From Truepera sp. bin119 (GTDB lineage: Bacteria; Deinococcota; Deinococci; Deinococcales; Trueperaceae), in the NCBI GenBank assembly GCA_002239005.1, contig MPNL01000010.1:21549-85548 (forward strand): a stretch of DNA of 64,000 nucleotides, in the 5' to 3' direction. Position 1 is the stretch's first letter. Every line of letters begins with the position of its first letter. Both the position numbers and the translations under genes were made by a program. This document shows positions 7,514 to 15,470 of this stretch, in pieces. Under the pieces are notes generated by a model, which worked only from the letters and a program-made list of their open reading frames with translations, was not told the origin of the DNA and searched no databases.

Positions 7514-9340
7514 CTATTCCACGGTTACACTCTTGGCCAGATTCCTGGGCCGGTCCACATCGAGACCGAGCCGATTGGCAGTCTCGTACGCTAGAAGTTG
7601 CAACGCCACGACGTTGACTAAGGGAGAGACCAGTTCGTGCGTCTCGGGAACCGGGATCACGACATCTGCATGAGCCCCGACCATGTCATCCCCGGGATGC
7701 GCCAGTGCGATCAGGATCCCATTGCGTGCCCTGACCTCCCGTAGGTTCGAGAGGGTCTTCAGATAGAGTTCGCCCTGTGTCGCTACGGCAACGACGGGCA
7801 TGTCGTCATCGATCAGGGCGATCGGTCCGTGCTTCATCTCCCCCGCCGCATATGCCTCAGCGTGAATGTAGCTGATCTCCTTGAGCTTCAGAGCCCCCTC
7901 CAGAGCGGTAGGGAAGTTGATTCCGCGACCGAGGAAGAGGTAATGGTCCTTGTCCTTGAAAGTCTCGGCAACCTCCGCGATACAGGGGCGGTGTGTGAGG
8001 GTATCCTCGATGAGTCTTGGAACGCTCCGAAGTGCACGGACGATCTCGCGGGCCCCGTCATCCCCCAGCGTTCCCCGGGCGCGGCCGAGCCAGAGGGCGA
8101 GCAGTTCGAACGCCACCAGCATGCCCAGGTAGGCCTTGCTGCTGGCCACGCCGATCTCGGGGCCGGCCTGGAGGTACAAGATGTCATCCACCTCCCGGCT
8201 GATGGAGGAGCCCTTCACATTGAGGATCGCGAGGCTGCGGGCCCCACGTCCCCGAGCCTCCCGCAGGGCCTCGAGGCTATCGATGGTCTCCCCCGATTGC
8301 GAGACGACTATGCACAGGGTCCTCTCGTCGACCACAGGATCACGGTAACGGAACTCACTAGCGATCTCGACCTCGACGGGTAAGCGCGCCAGCTTCTCAA
8401 TCAGGTACTCTCCGACAAGACCAGCGTAGAAGGCGGTCCCAGCAGCGGTCACTATGGCGCGATCGATCGAGTGCGGGTCGAGGGCAAGGTCAAGGTTCAC
8501 ATCGGTCTCCCCTACCAGGCGACCGCCGAGCGTGTTATACACCACAGCCGGTTGCTCGAAGATCTCCTTCAGCATGTAGTGGGGGTATCCGTCCTTTTCG
8601 GCGGACTCCGCATCCCAGTCAATCTCCGAGATGTCGCGGGCCAGCGGGGCCCCGTGGAGATCGGTCAGAGTCACCCCATCAGAGCCGACAAGGGCCATAT
8701 CGCCATCGTGAAGGAAGATGACGCGCCGGGTGTAGGCAAGCAGCGCTGGCACGTCGCTTGCGACGAAGTTCTCACCCTCGCCGAGACCGATCACCATGGG
8801 GCTCGTCGCCCTCGCAACGACGATCACCTCATGATCGGCGCGCGCCACCGCGAGCGCGTAGCTACCGGTAACCTGGGCGAGTGCCTCCCGGACGGCGGCA
8901 GCCAAATCGCCCCGATAGTGCTCTTCGATGAGGTGCACCATCACCTCGGTATCTGTCTCCGAGAGGAAGACGTGACCGGCCGCGCTGAGCCGCTCCTTCA
9001 ACTCGCCATAGTTCTCGATGATCCCGTTGTGGATCACTGCCAGTTGTCCATCCTCGGAGAGGTGTGGATGGGCGTTGATGTCGCTGGGCTCACCGTGCGT
9101 GGCCCAGCGGGTGTGGCCGAGGCCGATAGTGCCCTCAAGCATTCTCCCCTCGAGCGCGATTTTCAGAACCTCCAACTTGCCGGCTCTCTTCACGATCTCG
9201 ATGCGGGCGGGGGCCCCATCTGCAACATGGCCCACAGCAATGCCCGCGGAGTCGTAGCCGCGGTATTCGAGGCGCTCAAGTCCGTCGATAACGACACCGA
9301 CCGCCCGGCGGTGGCCGACGTACCCTACTATGCCACACAT
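7514..9340 (-). CDS. glmS: Glutamine--fructose-6-phosphate aminotransferase (isomerizing)
   Basis: 608 residues. After removal of Met1, Cys2 (MCGIVGYVG) becomes the N-terminal nucleophile of the Ntn glutamine amidotransferase half. Two SIS domains follow with SQSGETIDSLEALR and the C-terminal KSVTVE tail that closes the isomerase site. It makes glucosamine-6-phosphate, the first step to UDP-GlcNAc for peptidoglycan. The start at 9340 was chosen because processing needs Cys at position 2 and GGAAGGGG lies just upstream; the open frame extends to 9442 without support. All motifs look intact. Confidence 0.97.
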   Translation of the reverse strand: MCGIVGYVGHRRAVGVVIDGLERLEYRGYDSAGIAVGHVADGAPARIEIVKRAGKLEVLKIALEGRMLEGTIGLGHTRWATHGEPSDINAHPHLSEDGQLAVIHNGIIENYGELKERLSAAGHVFLSETDTEVMVHLIEEHYRGDLAAAVREALAQVTGSYALAVARADHEVIVVARATSPMVIGLGEGENFVASDVPALLAYTRRVIFLHDGDMALVGSDGVTLTDLHGAPLARDISEIDWDAESAEKDGYPHYMLKEIFEQPAVVYNTLGGRLVGETDVNLDLALDPHSIDRAIVTAAGTAFYAGLVGEYLIEKLARLPVEVEIASEFRYRDPVVDERTLCIVVSQSGETIDSLEALREARGRGARSLAILNVKGSSISREVDDILYLQAGPEIGVASSKAYLGMLVAFELLALWLGRARGTLGDDGAREIVRALRSVPRLIEDTLTHRPCIAEVAETFKDKDHYLFLGRGINFPTALEGALKLKEISYIHAEAYAAGEMKHGPIALIDDDMPVVAVATQGELYLKTLSNLREVRARNGILIALAHPGDDMVGAHADVVIPVPETHELVSPLVNVVALQLLAYETANRLGLDVDRPRNLAKSVTVE

Positions 9341-9798
9341 AAAACCCCTTCCGAACAATTGGAGGGGCGTGTCTAGCGGGGGGACAACAGGTATGCTACC
9401 ACCCCGCACCGCCCCACACCCAGGCCGACGTGCGGTCGGCAACTGGACAGCTATAACGCCTTAACCTCTGTGCGGTCGTGTTGTGGGTGGGTCAATCCAC
9501 CTTCCGGCCCGGAACGGTTGCGAGTGAGGAGCCGTGGTCTCAGGAGGGGCCCGCAGACTTTCATACCCTGGGGTACGGATCGCGTTTTCGGCGCCTCGCG
9601 CCTATCCCCCGGAGTCCACTCAGGGTCCGGGGGCCCTCCACCTCGTCACCAAGCGACACGTCGCCTGGGCTTGCGCTTCCTCGCGTTCCCAACGATTCTG
9701 ACCCTCATCCACCCCCTTCCCAAGGCGCCCCGTCCGCGCTGTGGAAGCCCTGAAGGATCCCTCTTTCATCCGGGCCGACATGGCTCACCCAGGAGCGG
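9341..9798. other. Leader and gene-free region upstream of glmS
   Basis: 458 bp between the decayed gene after pheT and glmS, all on the minus strand. It should carry the glmS promoter, but no good -35/-10 pair stands out. A glmS ribozyme core was looked for and not found. No gene can be supported. Confidence 0.45.
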
Positions 9799-10205
9799 TT
9801 ACAGCAGGGCCAAGCTAGCCAGCTGTGATGACGATTCCGCCTTGCCAATAGGTCGGAGCCTGAGCGGATAGGTGCTCTGATCGAGCGAGTTCCACTCGCT
9901 AGGTAGCGCCGTAGCCATGGCGAGGACGACACTAAGGCCGAGGGCAAAACCCCTAAGAAGGGGGAAGGTGTTGCGGCGTCGCTGCGGGTCGGGGGCGGTA
10001 AGGGCCGACCCAGCACGTTGAGGTCCAACCCCGCGACCGGTGCGAGACAGAGCGCCACGAACGGGCTGCCTAGGCTCAGGATCGGCAAAGGCCTCAGTAA
10101 CAGGACACCCCCTACCCCGACGCAAAAGCCAGCCAAGCGACGCTCGCCACCGAGGGCGAAGGAGCCCGCTACGAGTAACATAGGCAGGAGACCAAACCGA
10201 CTCAC
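9799..10205 (-). pseudogene. Frameshifted small membrane protein downstream of pheT
   Basis: The GTG at 10205 overlaps the pheT stop (GTGA), so this gene was coupled to pheT. The first ~65 codons encode hydrophobic stretches (LLPMLLVAGSFALGG, LLLRPLPILSLG). Near 9991-9995 a run of five C on the coding strand breaks the frame; adding one C joins it to a frame reading …RGFALGLSVVLAMATALPSEWNS… and ending in TAA at 9799. The joined product would be about 135 residues with three or four membrane segments. I do not recognise the family. It is either a true pseudogene, a slippage-controlled gene, or a base missed in assembly. Confidence 0.5.
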
Positions 10206-12541
10206 TCGCGGATATCATAGCCAGCCCCCCTCACCGCCGAGATGATATTCCCCATATAGCCGTCCACCTCCTCATCCGTGAGCGAGCGGTCCGACCTTCG
10301 GAATCTCAGGCGTAGTGCGAGGCTTTTGTGGCCTGCAGGAACCTGGCTCCCCCGGTACAGATCGAAGGGCTCAAGGTTCTCAAGGTGGGTCCCGGCGGAA
10401 TCCGCGACGAGGCGACGGAGGGTGGCGAAGGGCAAAGCCGACGGCACGACCACGGCAAGGTCCCGCTCCACATGGGGCTGACGGCTGAACGCCTTAAAGG
10501 CGAGCCGTTTCGACTCCAGCGGGAGAAGCAGTTCGGCTACGAAGGTCACATCAAGGCCGTAGGCGGAGGCGACTTCTGGATGCAGTCGACCGACGGTCCC
10601 TACTTCACGGCCGTTCCAGCATACGGAAGCAGCTACGCCGGGGTGCAGGTGCTCGGTCGTGGCTGTCACGAGTTCGATGTCCGCGTTAGCGAAAGACGCG
10701 AGCCGCTCCAGCAGGCCCTTGACAAGGAAGAAGTCGAGGGGCTGGGCGGGCCGCCAACCCGCCTCCTGCCAGTCGCCTGAGAGGAGCAGGGCAAGATGCT
10801 CCTCTTCCTCGGCACCGAACACCCTACCAATCTCGAACAGCGCCAGCGAGGAGGTCCCACGATTGACCTCAGCAGCAGCCAGCAGGCCGGGGTAGAGGGC
10901 GGTACGGAGAACGCTCCGCTCCACACCCTGAGGATTTAAGAGTTCCACCCGAGCAGCCGGGGCGCGGGAGCGGGCGATCTCTTCAGATCCGGTGAAGGAG
11001 TAGCTCAGCGTCTCCTGGAATCCGCTGCTCGCAAGGATAGTCCGCAAAGTCCTATGGGTAGGATCCCCAGGTTGGGGGACGAAATGCATGATCGGGATCG
11101 TCTCGCCAATCTTATCGTATCCGTGGAGGCGGGCGACCTCCTCGACGATGTCCTCCTCGATGGCGAGATCGAAGCGCCAGGTCGGTGCCGTCACGGTCCA
11201 GGCGTCTGCGCTGCGCTCCGCCACGGTGCAACCTAGAGCCTCAAGGTGGCACCGCTGCTCCGGAAGGGGCACTTTGAAATCGATCAGGAAGTGGACCCTA
11301 GATGGGCGGAACTCGATGTTTACCGGGTCCCTATCTCCTCCAAACTCCGAGAGACCGGGGTGGACCCTGCCACCAGCGATCTCGGCGATGAGCTGCGACG
11401 CCCTCGCCGAGGCGACCGGAGGGAGATTGGGATCGACCCCCCTCTCGAAGCGGTAGTGCGCATCGGTGGCGAGATCGTGTCTGCGTGCGGTCTTCCTGAC
11501 GGTGACGGGGTCGAAGTGTGCCACCTCTAGGGCAAGCTGACTGGTAGAATCGCGCACGCTGTCATCGAGCCCGCCGATCACGCCGGCCACCCCGATCACC
11601 CGGGTATCGCCCCGGTCCGGTGTGGCGATGACGAGATCTTCATCGGTGAAGACGAGTTCCTGTTCGTTGAGGGCTGTGATCCGCTCCCCTGCCCGGGCCC
11701 TTCGCACCACCAGAGTTTCATCGCCAAGGACCTCCCGGTCGTAGGCATGGGAGGGTTGGCCCAGTTCGAATGTCACGAAGTTGGTCACGTCCACAATGCT
11801 ATTCCGGGGCCGGAGACCCAAGGCGGCCAGACGACGCTGAAGCCAAAGCGGGCTCGGCCGCACCTCGACATCGTCGATCCGCTGGAGCGTGAACCGAGGG
11901 CACCCACGGGCGTCCTCAATCCGCAGCTCCAGACCGTCATCGATCTCTGGTTCGGAGCGTTGCACCGCAACGGCCGGATAGATGAACGGTCGACCCAGCT
12001 TGGCTGAGAGGTCCCTGGCCACACCGAGCAGACTGCAGGCGTCGCCCCGATTCGGGGTCAACTCCAACTCAATCACCTGCTCTGCTGACCACAGGTCTGC
12101 GAGTTCGGCCCCGACCGCAACGTCGGCCCCGAATTCGATCAGGCCGGCGGCGTAGTCGAACAGCCCAAGTTCTCGGGGACTGCACAGCACACCGTCACTC
12201 CGCTGGCCAAGTACCTCGCGAAGGCCGACCTCCAATCCCCCCTCAGAGAGGGATGCCCCTGGCAAGGCAAGTGCGGTCCGGAGGCCAGGACGAGCGTTAG
12301 GAGCTCCGCAAACGACCGATCTACCTCCGGCCCCGTCGTCGACCGAGGCCACCACCAACTGATCGCTCCCCGCAACCGGGCGAACCGAGACGATATCGGC
12401 CACGACTACCCGGTCGGGCGGCCCCGGGAGTTCGTGGACCGCCTCCACCTCAAGCCCGAGCCCGACAAGTACCTCGACAAGACGGTCCAAGGGGGGAAGC
12501 TCGTCGAAGAAGCTGCGCAACCAGTCTACGGGTACCCTCAT
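10202..12541 (-). CDS. pheT: Phenylalanyl-tRNA synthetase beta subunit
   Basis: 779 residues, the normal bacterial length. Order of parts: N-terminal MRVPVDWLRSFF; the OB-fold tRNA-binding domain (about 40-150, VADIVSVRPVAGSDQLVVASVD); the B3/B4 editing region; B5; the core; and a C-terminal FDX-ACB anticodon-binding domain (about 690-779, FSRQPHVERDLAVVVP). Together with PheS it charges tRNA-Phe as an alpha2beta2 enzyme, the editing site clearing mischarged Tyr. The ATG overlaps the pheS stop (ATGA at 12538-12541), ensuring coupled synthesis. No break seen. Confidence 0.97.
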   Translation of the reverse strand: MRVPVDWLRSFFDELPPLDRLVEVLVGLGLEVEAVHELPGPPDRVVVADIVSVRPVAGSDQLVVASVDDGAGGRSVVCGAPNARPGLRTALALPGASLSEGGLEVGLREVLGQRSDGVLCSPRELGLFDYAAGLIEFGADVAVGAELADLWSAEQVIELELTPNRGDACSLLGVARDLSAKLGRPFIYPAVAVQRSEPEIDDGLELRIEDARGCPRFTLQRIDDVEVRPSPLWLQRRLAALGLRPRNSIVDVTNFVTFELGQPSHAYDREVLGDETLVVRRARAGERITALNEQELVFTDEDLVIATPDRGDTRVIGVAGVIGGLDDSVRDSTSQLALEVAHFDPVTVRKTARRHDLATDAHYRFERGVDPNLPPVASARASQLIAEIAGGRVHPGLSEFGGDRDPVNIEFRPSRVHFLIDFKVPLPEQRCHLEALGCTVAERSADAWTVTAPTWRFDLAIEEDIVEEVARLHGYDKIGETIPIMHFVPQPGDPTHRTLRTILASSGFQETLSYSFTGSEEIARSRAPAARVELLNPQGVERSVLRTALYPGLLAAAEVNRGTSSLALFEIGRVFGAEEEEHLALLLSGDWQEAGWRPAQPLDFFLVKGLLERLASFANADIELVTATTEHLHPGVAASVCWNGREVGTVGRLHPEVASAYGLDVTFVAELLLPLESKRLAFKAFSRQPHVERDLAVVVPSALPFATLRRLVADSAGTHLENLEPFDLYRGSQVPAGHKSLALRLRFRRSDRSLTDEEVDGYMGNIISAVRGAGYDIRE

Positions 12542-13524
12542 ACCGCCCCCCTGAATTGGTTAAGGACCCTCAGATCGCTCTGATAGAAGTGCCTGATATC
12601 GGGGATGCCGAACGGGATGAGTGCTAGCCGCTCGATCCCGAAACCGAACGCGAAGCCGGTCACGCCCTCGTACCCCACAGCCCTGAACACGTTGGGATGA
12701 ACCATTCCACAGCCCCCGAGCTCGAGCCACTGCTGCTCTCCCGTGCGAGGGTTCGTCCACCAGATCGCGAACTCGGCCCCGGGCTCGACGAAGGGGAAGT
12801 AGGCAGGCTGCAGCCGAGTCCGAGTATCCCTCCCGAAGAGCGCCGTCGCCATTTCGGTGATCGCACCCTTCAGGTCGGCCATGGTAATTCGCTCGCCAAC
12901 GACCAACGCCTCCAGCTGATGAAACTGTGCCTCGTGGGTCACGTCCACGGCCTCATTACGGTACGCCCGGCCGGGCACGATCAGACGGAACGGTGGGCGA
13001 TGGCTCTCCATGTAACGGACCTGCATCGGGCTGGTATGGGTTCGCATGACCCTGCCATCGGTCGTGAAGAAGGTGTCCTGAGTATCGCGGGCGGGATGTT
13101 CTTGAGGGAAGTTGAGCGCCGTGAAGTTGTAGTAGTCGGTCTCTAGTTCGGGCCCGACGGCAACTTCATATCCGAGGGAGACAAAGATCTCAATGAGACG
13201 GTGGGTGACCAGGGTCATCAGATGGAGCCCCCCCTGTTTCAGCCTCGCACCGGGCAAGGTCACGTCGACCGACTCACTCTCGAGCTGTCGCCGAACGGCC
13301 TCTCGCTCCAGCGCCTCGCGGCGCTCGTGAATGGCCTCCTCAAGGACGGACTTTAAGCGGTTGATCCGCTGTCCCGCCTCACGGCGCTCGTCTGGACGGA
13401 GGGCACCGAGCCTCTTGAGTTCTTGCGTGACCATCCCTCTCTTCCCCAGGTACCGCACACGGATGTCTTGCAGCTGTTGGGGATCGGGAGCAGCCTCGAT
13501 CTCTCTAAGAGCCTGTTCAAGCAT
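12538..13524 (-). CDS. pheS: Phenylalanyl-tRNA synthetase alpha subunit
   Basis: 328 residues. An N-terminal coiled-coil that grips the tRNA (about 1-85) is followed by the class II catalytic core: motif 2 (FRLIVPGRAYRNEAVDVTHE), the FHQLEALVV segment, and motif 3 (GFAFGFGIERLALI). The start at 13524 follows GGAGG by a good distance, while the open frame to 13581 would begin inside the leader hairpin. It heads the pheS-pheT unit. Expression is probably controlled by the promoter and the terminator-like hairpin described upstream. Confidence 0.97.
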   Translation of the reverse strand: MLEQALREIEAAPDPQQLQDIRVRYLGKRGMVTQELKRLGALRPDERREAGQRINRLKSVLEEAIHERREALEREAVRRQLESESVDVTLPGARLKQGGLHLMTLVTHRLIEIFVSLGYEVAVGPELETDYYNFTALNFPQEHPARDTQDTFFTTDGRVMRTHTSPMQVRYMESHRPPFRLIVPGRAYRNEAVDVTHEAQFHQLEALVVGERITMADLKGAITEMATALFGRDTRTRLQPAYFPFVEPGAEFAIWWTNPRTGEQQWLELGGCGMVHPNVFRAVGYEGVTGFAFGFGIERLALIPFGIPDIRHFYQSDLRVLNQFRGAV

Positions 13525-13539
13525 GGCGTGTTCGCCTCC

Positions 13540-13569
13540 AAAAAAAGACCGCCCAGTGCGGGCAGTGTC
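13540..13569 (-). terminator. Terminator-like hairpin in the pheST leader (candidate attenuator)
   Basis: On the coding strand GCCC-GCACT-GGGC, closed by outer GAC/GTC, is followed at once by seven T and then by the pheS ribosome binding site GGAGG. This is an intrinsic terminator placed so that pheS can be expressed only by readthrough. A weaker bulged hairpin (GCGCAGGG/CCCTTGCGC) lies just upstream, and a GAAGCC-gctt-GGCTTC hairpin before that. Confidence 0.65.
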
Positions 13570-13638
13570 GTTCGCGCGCAAGGGGGCCCTGCGCCTACCG
13601 GATAAAGGGCGAAGCCAAGCGGCTTCCCATACACAAAA

Positions 13639-13667
13639 AGTTTAGCCGCAGTCGTCAGCTACGTCAA
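13639..13667 (-). promoter_or_regulatory. pheST promoter
   Basis: On the minus strand TTGACG (13662-13667) and TAAACT (13639-13644) are separated by exactly 17 bp, a good sigma-70-type promoter. About 110 nt of leader would precede pheS, including an 11-codon open frame (MGSRLASPFIR, ATG eight bases after the -10) and the hairpins. Confidence 0.65.
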
Positions 13668-13770
13668 CAGCTAGGCTCTGTCTGGCCGGTCATGACGGTC
13701 CGACCGATGCAGACTCCGGCTAGGGAATCTAGAGTGCTAAATCGTTAAGCAAGATCGCTATTGAGTGATA

Positions 13771-13792
13771 CGGAATGAACAGTTACAGACTT
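13771..13792 (+). repeat. Left terminal inverted repeat of the IS1595-type element
   Basis: Begins CGGAATGAACAG and pairs with 15070-15091 at 21 of 22 bases. Confidence 0.85.
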
Positions 13793-13825
13793 AGCATTTG
13801 AGGCCACCCATGCCATAATCAGGGT

Positions 13826-14686
13826 ATGAACATCCTCTCCCTGATGCAGAGATTCCCCGACCAGCACGCCTGTATCGAGCAGCTGGAGCGGGTCCGTTTC
13901 GATGAGGAGCCCTACTGCCCGCTGTGCGGTAACCTGCACGTCGCCCGCAAGCGTCAGAACAACGTTGTGGGCCGCTGGAATTGCCACGGCTGCAGTCGAG
14001 CTTCAATGTCCTCTCCGGTACCGTGATGCAGAAGACCAAGATCCCCCTAGTCAAGTGGTTCGCCGCCATCGCCCTGATCGTCAATGCCAAGAAATCGCTG
14101 TCGAGCCACCTGATACCTGATGCAGCGGGTGCGGGCTGCGATGGCCGCCGACCAGGGGGCGCTCCTGCGGGGCATCATCGAAGCGGATGAGACCTTCATA
14201 GGCGGGCAACCCCGCAAGCGCAACCGACGCAAGGGCTGCAAGCCCGCTAAGCGCGGTCGCGGTACCTCCAAAACGGCTGTCATCGGGGCCGTAGAGCGCG
14301 GTGGTGACGTGAAGGCTATGGTGGCGGATGATCTCACGGGCCGGGGCATCTTGCAGTTCATCCAGGGCGCGGTAGACCCTGACGGTTCTGTGCTGATCTC
14401 GGATGAGTACGCCGCCTATGAAGCAGTGAACCCGTTCATGCCCCACCTAGCTGTGAACCATAGCGAGCGCTACCCCGACTGCTCAGGCGGCCACACGAAC
14501 ACGATAGAGGGCTTCTGGTCTCTCCTCAAGCGAGCCTGGTACGGCCAGCACCATCACTACCACCGTCAGTACAGCCCCCAAAAACGGACTCTATGGGTCT
14601 ACGTGGCTGAGGCAACCTGGAAGTACAACCACCGCCAGGATGTCAACGGCTTCGGATCGTTCATGCGCGGGGTGTTTGCTACCTAA
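13826..14686 (+). pseudogene. ISXO2-like transposase (IS1595 family), inactivated
   Basis: Read with two repairs, this is a complete ISXO2-type transposase. The first frame carries a zinc ribbon (YCPLCG…WNCHGC). Near 13992 one base is missing, after which the frame RSSFNVLSGTVMQKTKIPL continues. At about 14106-14110 the frame breaks again with loss of roughly 13 codons before YLMQRVRAAM. The catalytic part then runs to 14686 with D in IIEADETFIGG, D in VLISDEYAAYE, and the N and K of HTNTIEGFWSLLKR, the DDN-K pattern of IS1595. Loss of the link between zinc ribbon and catalytic core should abolish transposition. Confidence 0.85.
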
Positions 14687-14695
14687 GGCGGGCCC

Positions 14696-15061
14696 TCACT
14701 TCGTTCGGATAACCCCCTGAGCCCATAGTTTCGCTATCAATTCCTCCTGTGTGCCGGTTCCCTTCGTCGAGTTGCAAGCCCCGCAAAGCAACTGGAGATT
14801 GCCGATATGGTCGCTGCCACCCTTGGTCTGGGGGATGATGTGATCGACCGTCACCTCCCGAAACGGGAACAGCGTAAGGTAGCCGTTACAGAGGCCCTCT
14901 TGCCGTCCATAGAGGGTGTGCTTGTGGGTGCGGTAGTTGGGCAACTCGCCCAAGTCGGTACGGTGGATGATATCGGCGAACATACCCGACTCACGCTCCA
15001 GGCGCACCCTTACCAACTGGGCAACCTTCGGGACAGGTCGATACCGGCCCACTGACGGCAT
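14696..15061 (-). CDS. HNH endonuclease-like passenger protein of the IS
   Basis: 121 residues. The HNH core is clear: VTVDHIIPQTKGGSDHIGNLQLLC with the downstream CGACNSTKG knuckle. In relatives the first zinc pair is CxxC; here it reads C-N-G-Y, so one cysteine has become tyrosine. From memory, the stretch RTDLGELPNYRTHKHTLYGRQEG resembles the C-terminal HNH part of certain DNA methyltransferase-HNH fusions. The gene could therefore be a captured tail, its ATG lying only 8 nt inside the right inverted repeat. Whether it is made or active is unknown. It is convergent to the transposase. Confidence 0.7.
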   Translation of the reverse strand: MPSVGRYRPVPKVAQLVRVRLERESGMFADIIHRTDLGELPNYRTHKHTLYGRQEGLCNGYLTLFPFREVTVDHIIPQTKGGSDHIGNLQLLCGACNSTKGTGTQEELIAKLWAQGVIRTK

Positions 15062-15069
15062 CAGGTATC

Positions 15070-15091
15070 AAGTCTGTAACTGTTCGTTCCG
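15070..15091 (-). repeat. Right terminal inverted repeat of the IS1595-type element
   Basis: Inverse of 13771-13792 with one mismatch; followed by the target duplicate AAGTGATA at 15092-15099. Confidence 0.85.
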
Positions 15092-15099
15092 AAGTGATA

Positions 15100-15470
15100 A
15101 GGAGGTCTTTAAATTGGGTTGGTGCTGTGCAACCCCAGATCCGTGTCTGTTGAGGGTGCTGGGGCAGCCTTTCCTGGAAGGAGGTTACTTCCCTAGGCAG
15201 TAGCGGGGGGTCGACACCAGTTCACTGTATACCCCGTACGTCTCTGCGATACCTCTAGTGTATAGGTGACAGCGCCTCACGATGGGACGGACCCGCCTTG
15301 GCATGTTGCAACATCACTCCGCAACCTGTCAGTCGACCGCATGAAGTCGTCTAAGGTCGACCCCCTAGCGTTCAACGCGGCGCCGAACCCCTTCGGAATA
15401 GCCGGTGATCTCAACGACCTGACCACACCGCAGGCCGTCCTGTCTCGCAAGAGGCGAATGAGGCCTCGCT
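15100..15470. other. Gene-free stretch right of the insertion sequence
   Basis: 371 bp with no supportable gene. A 12-bp palindrome ATGTTGCAACAT lies at 15303-15314 and may be chance. No terminator with a T-run is apparent for the class V aminotransferase that ends at 15471. Confidence 0.45.

Larger units (their letters stand above)
13771..15091. mobile_element. IS1595-family insertion sequence with HNH passenger
   Basis: 1321 bp. The ends are 22-bp inverted repeats (13771-13792 and 15070-15091) that differ at one base, flanked by 8-bp direct repeats GAGTGATA (13763-13770) and AAGTGATA (15092-15099) matching at seven of eight bases, as expected of the 8-bp duplications of this family. Inside are a broken ISXO2-type transposase gene and, convergent to it, an HNH nuclease gene. 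It landed about 100 bp upstream of the pheS promoter. It can no longer move by itself because the transposase is frameshifted and deleted, and the diverged duplication implies some age. Confidence 0.85.

Noticed and set aside
9341..9480. glmS ribozyme upstream of glmS
   Set aside because: The expected conserved core could not be found in the leader; only a normal ribosome binding site is visible.
15303..15314. 12-bp palindrome ATGTTGCAACAT as an operator
   Set aside because: It is isolated, far from any start codon and could be chance.
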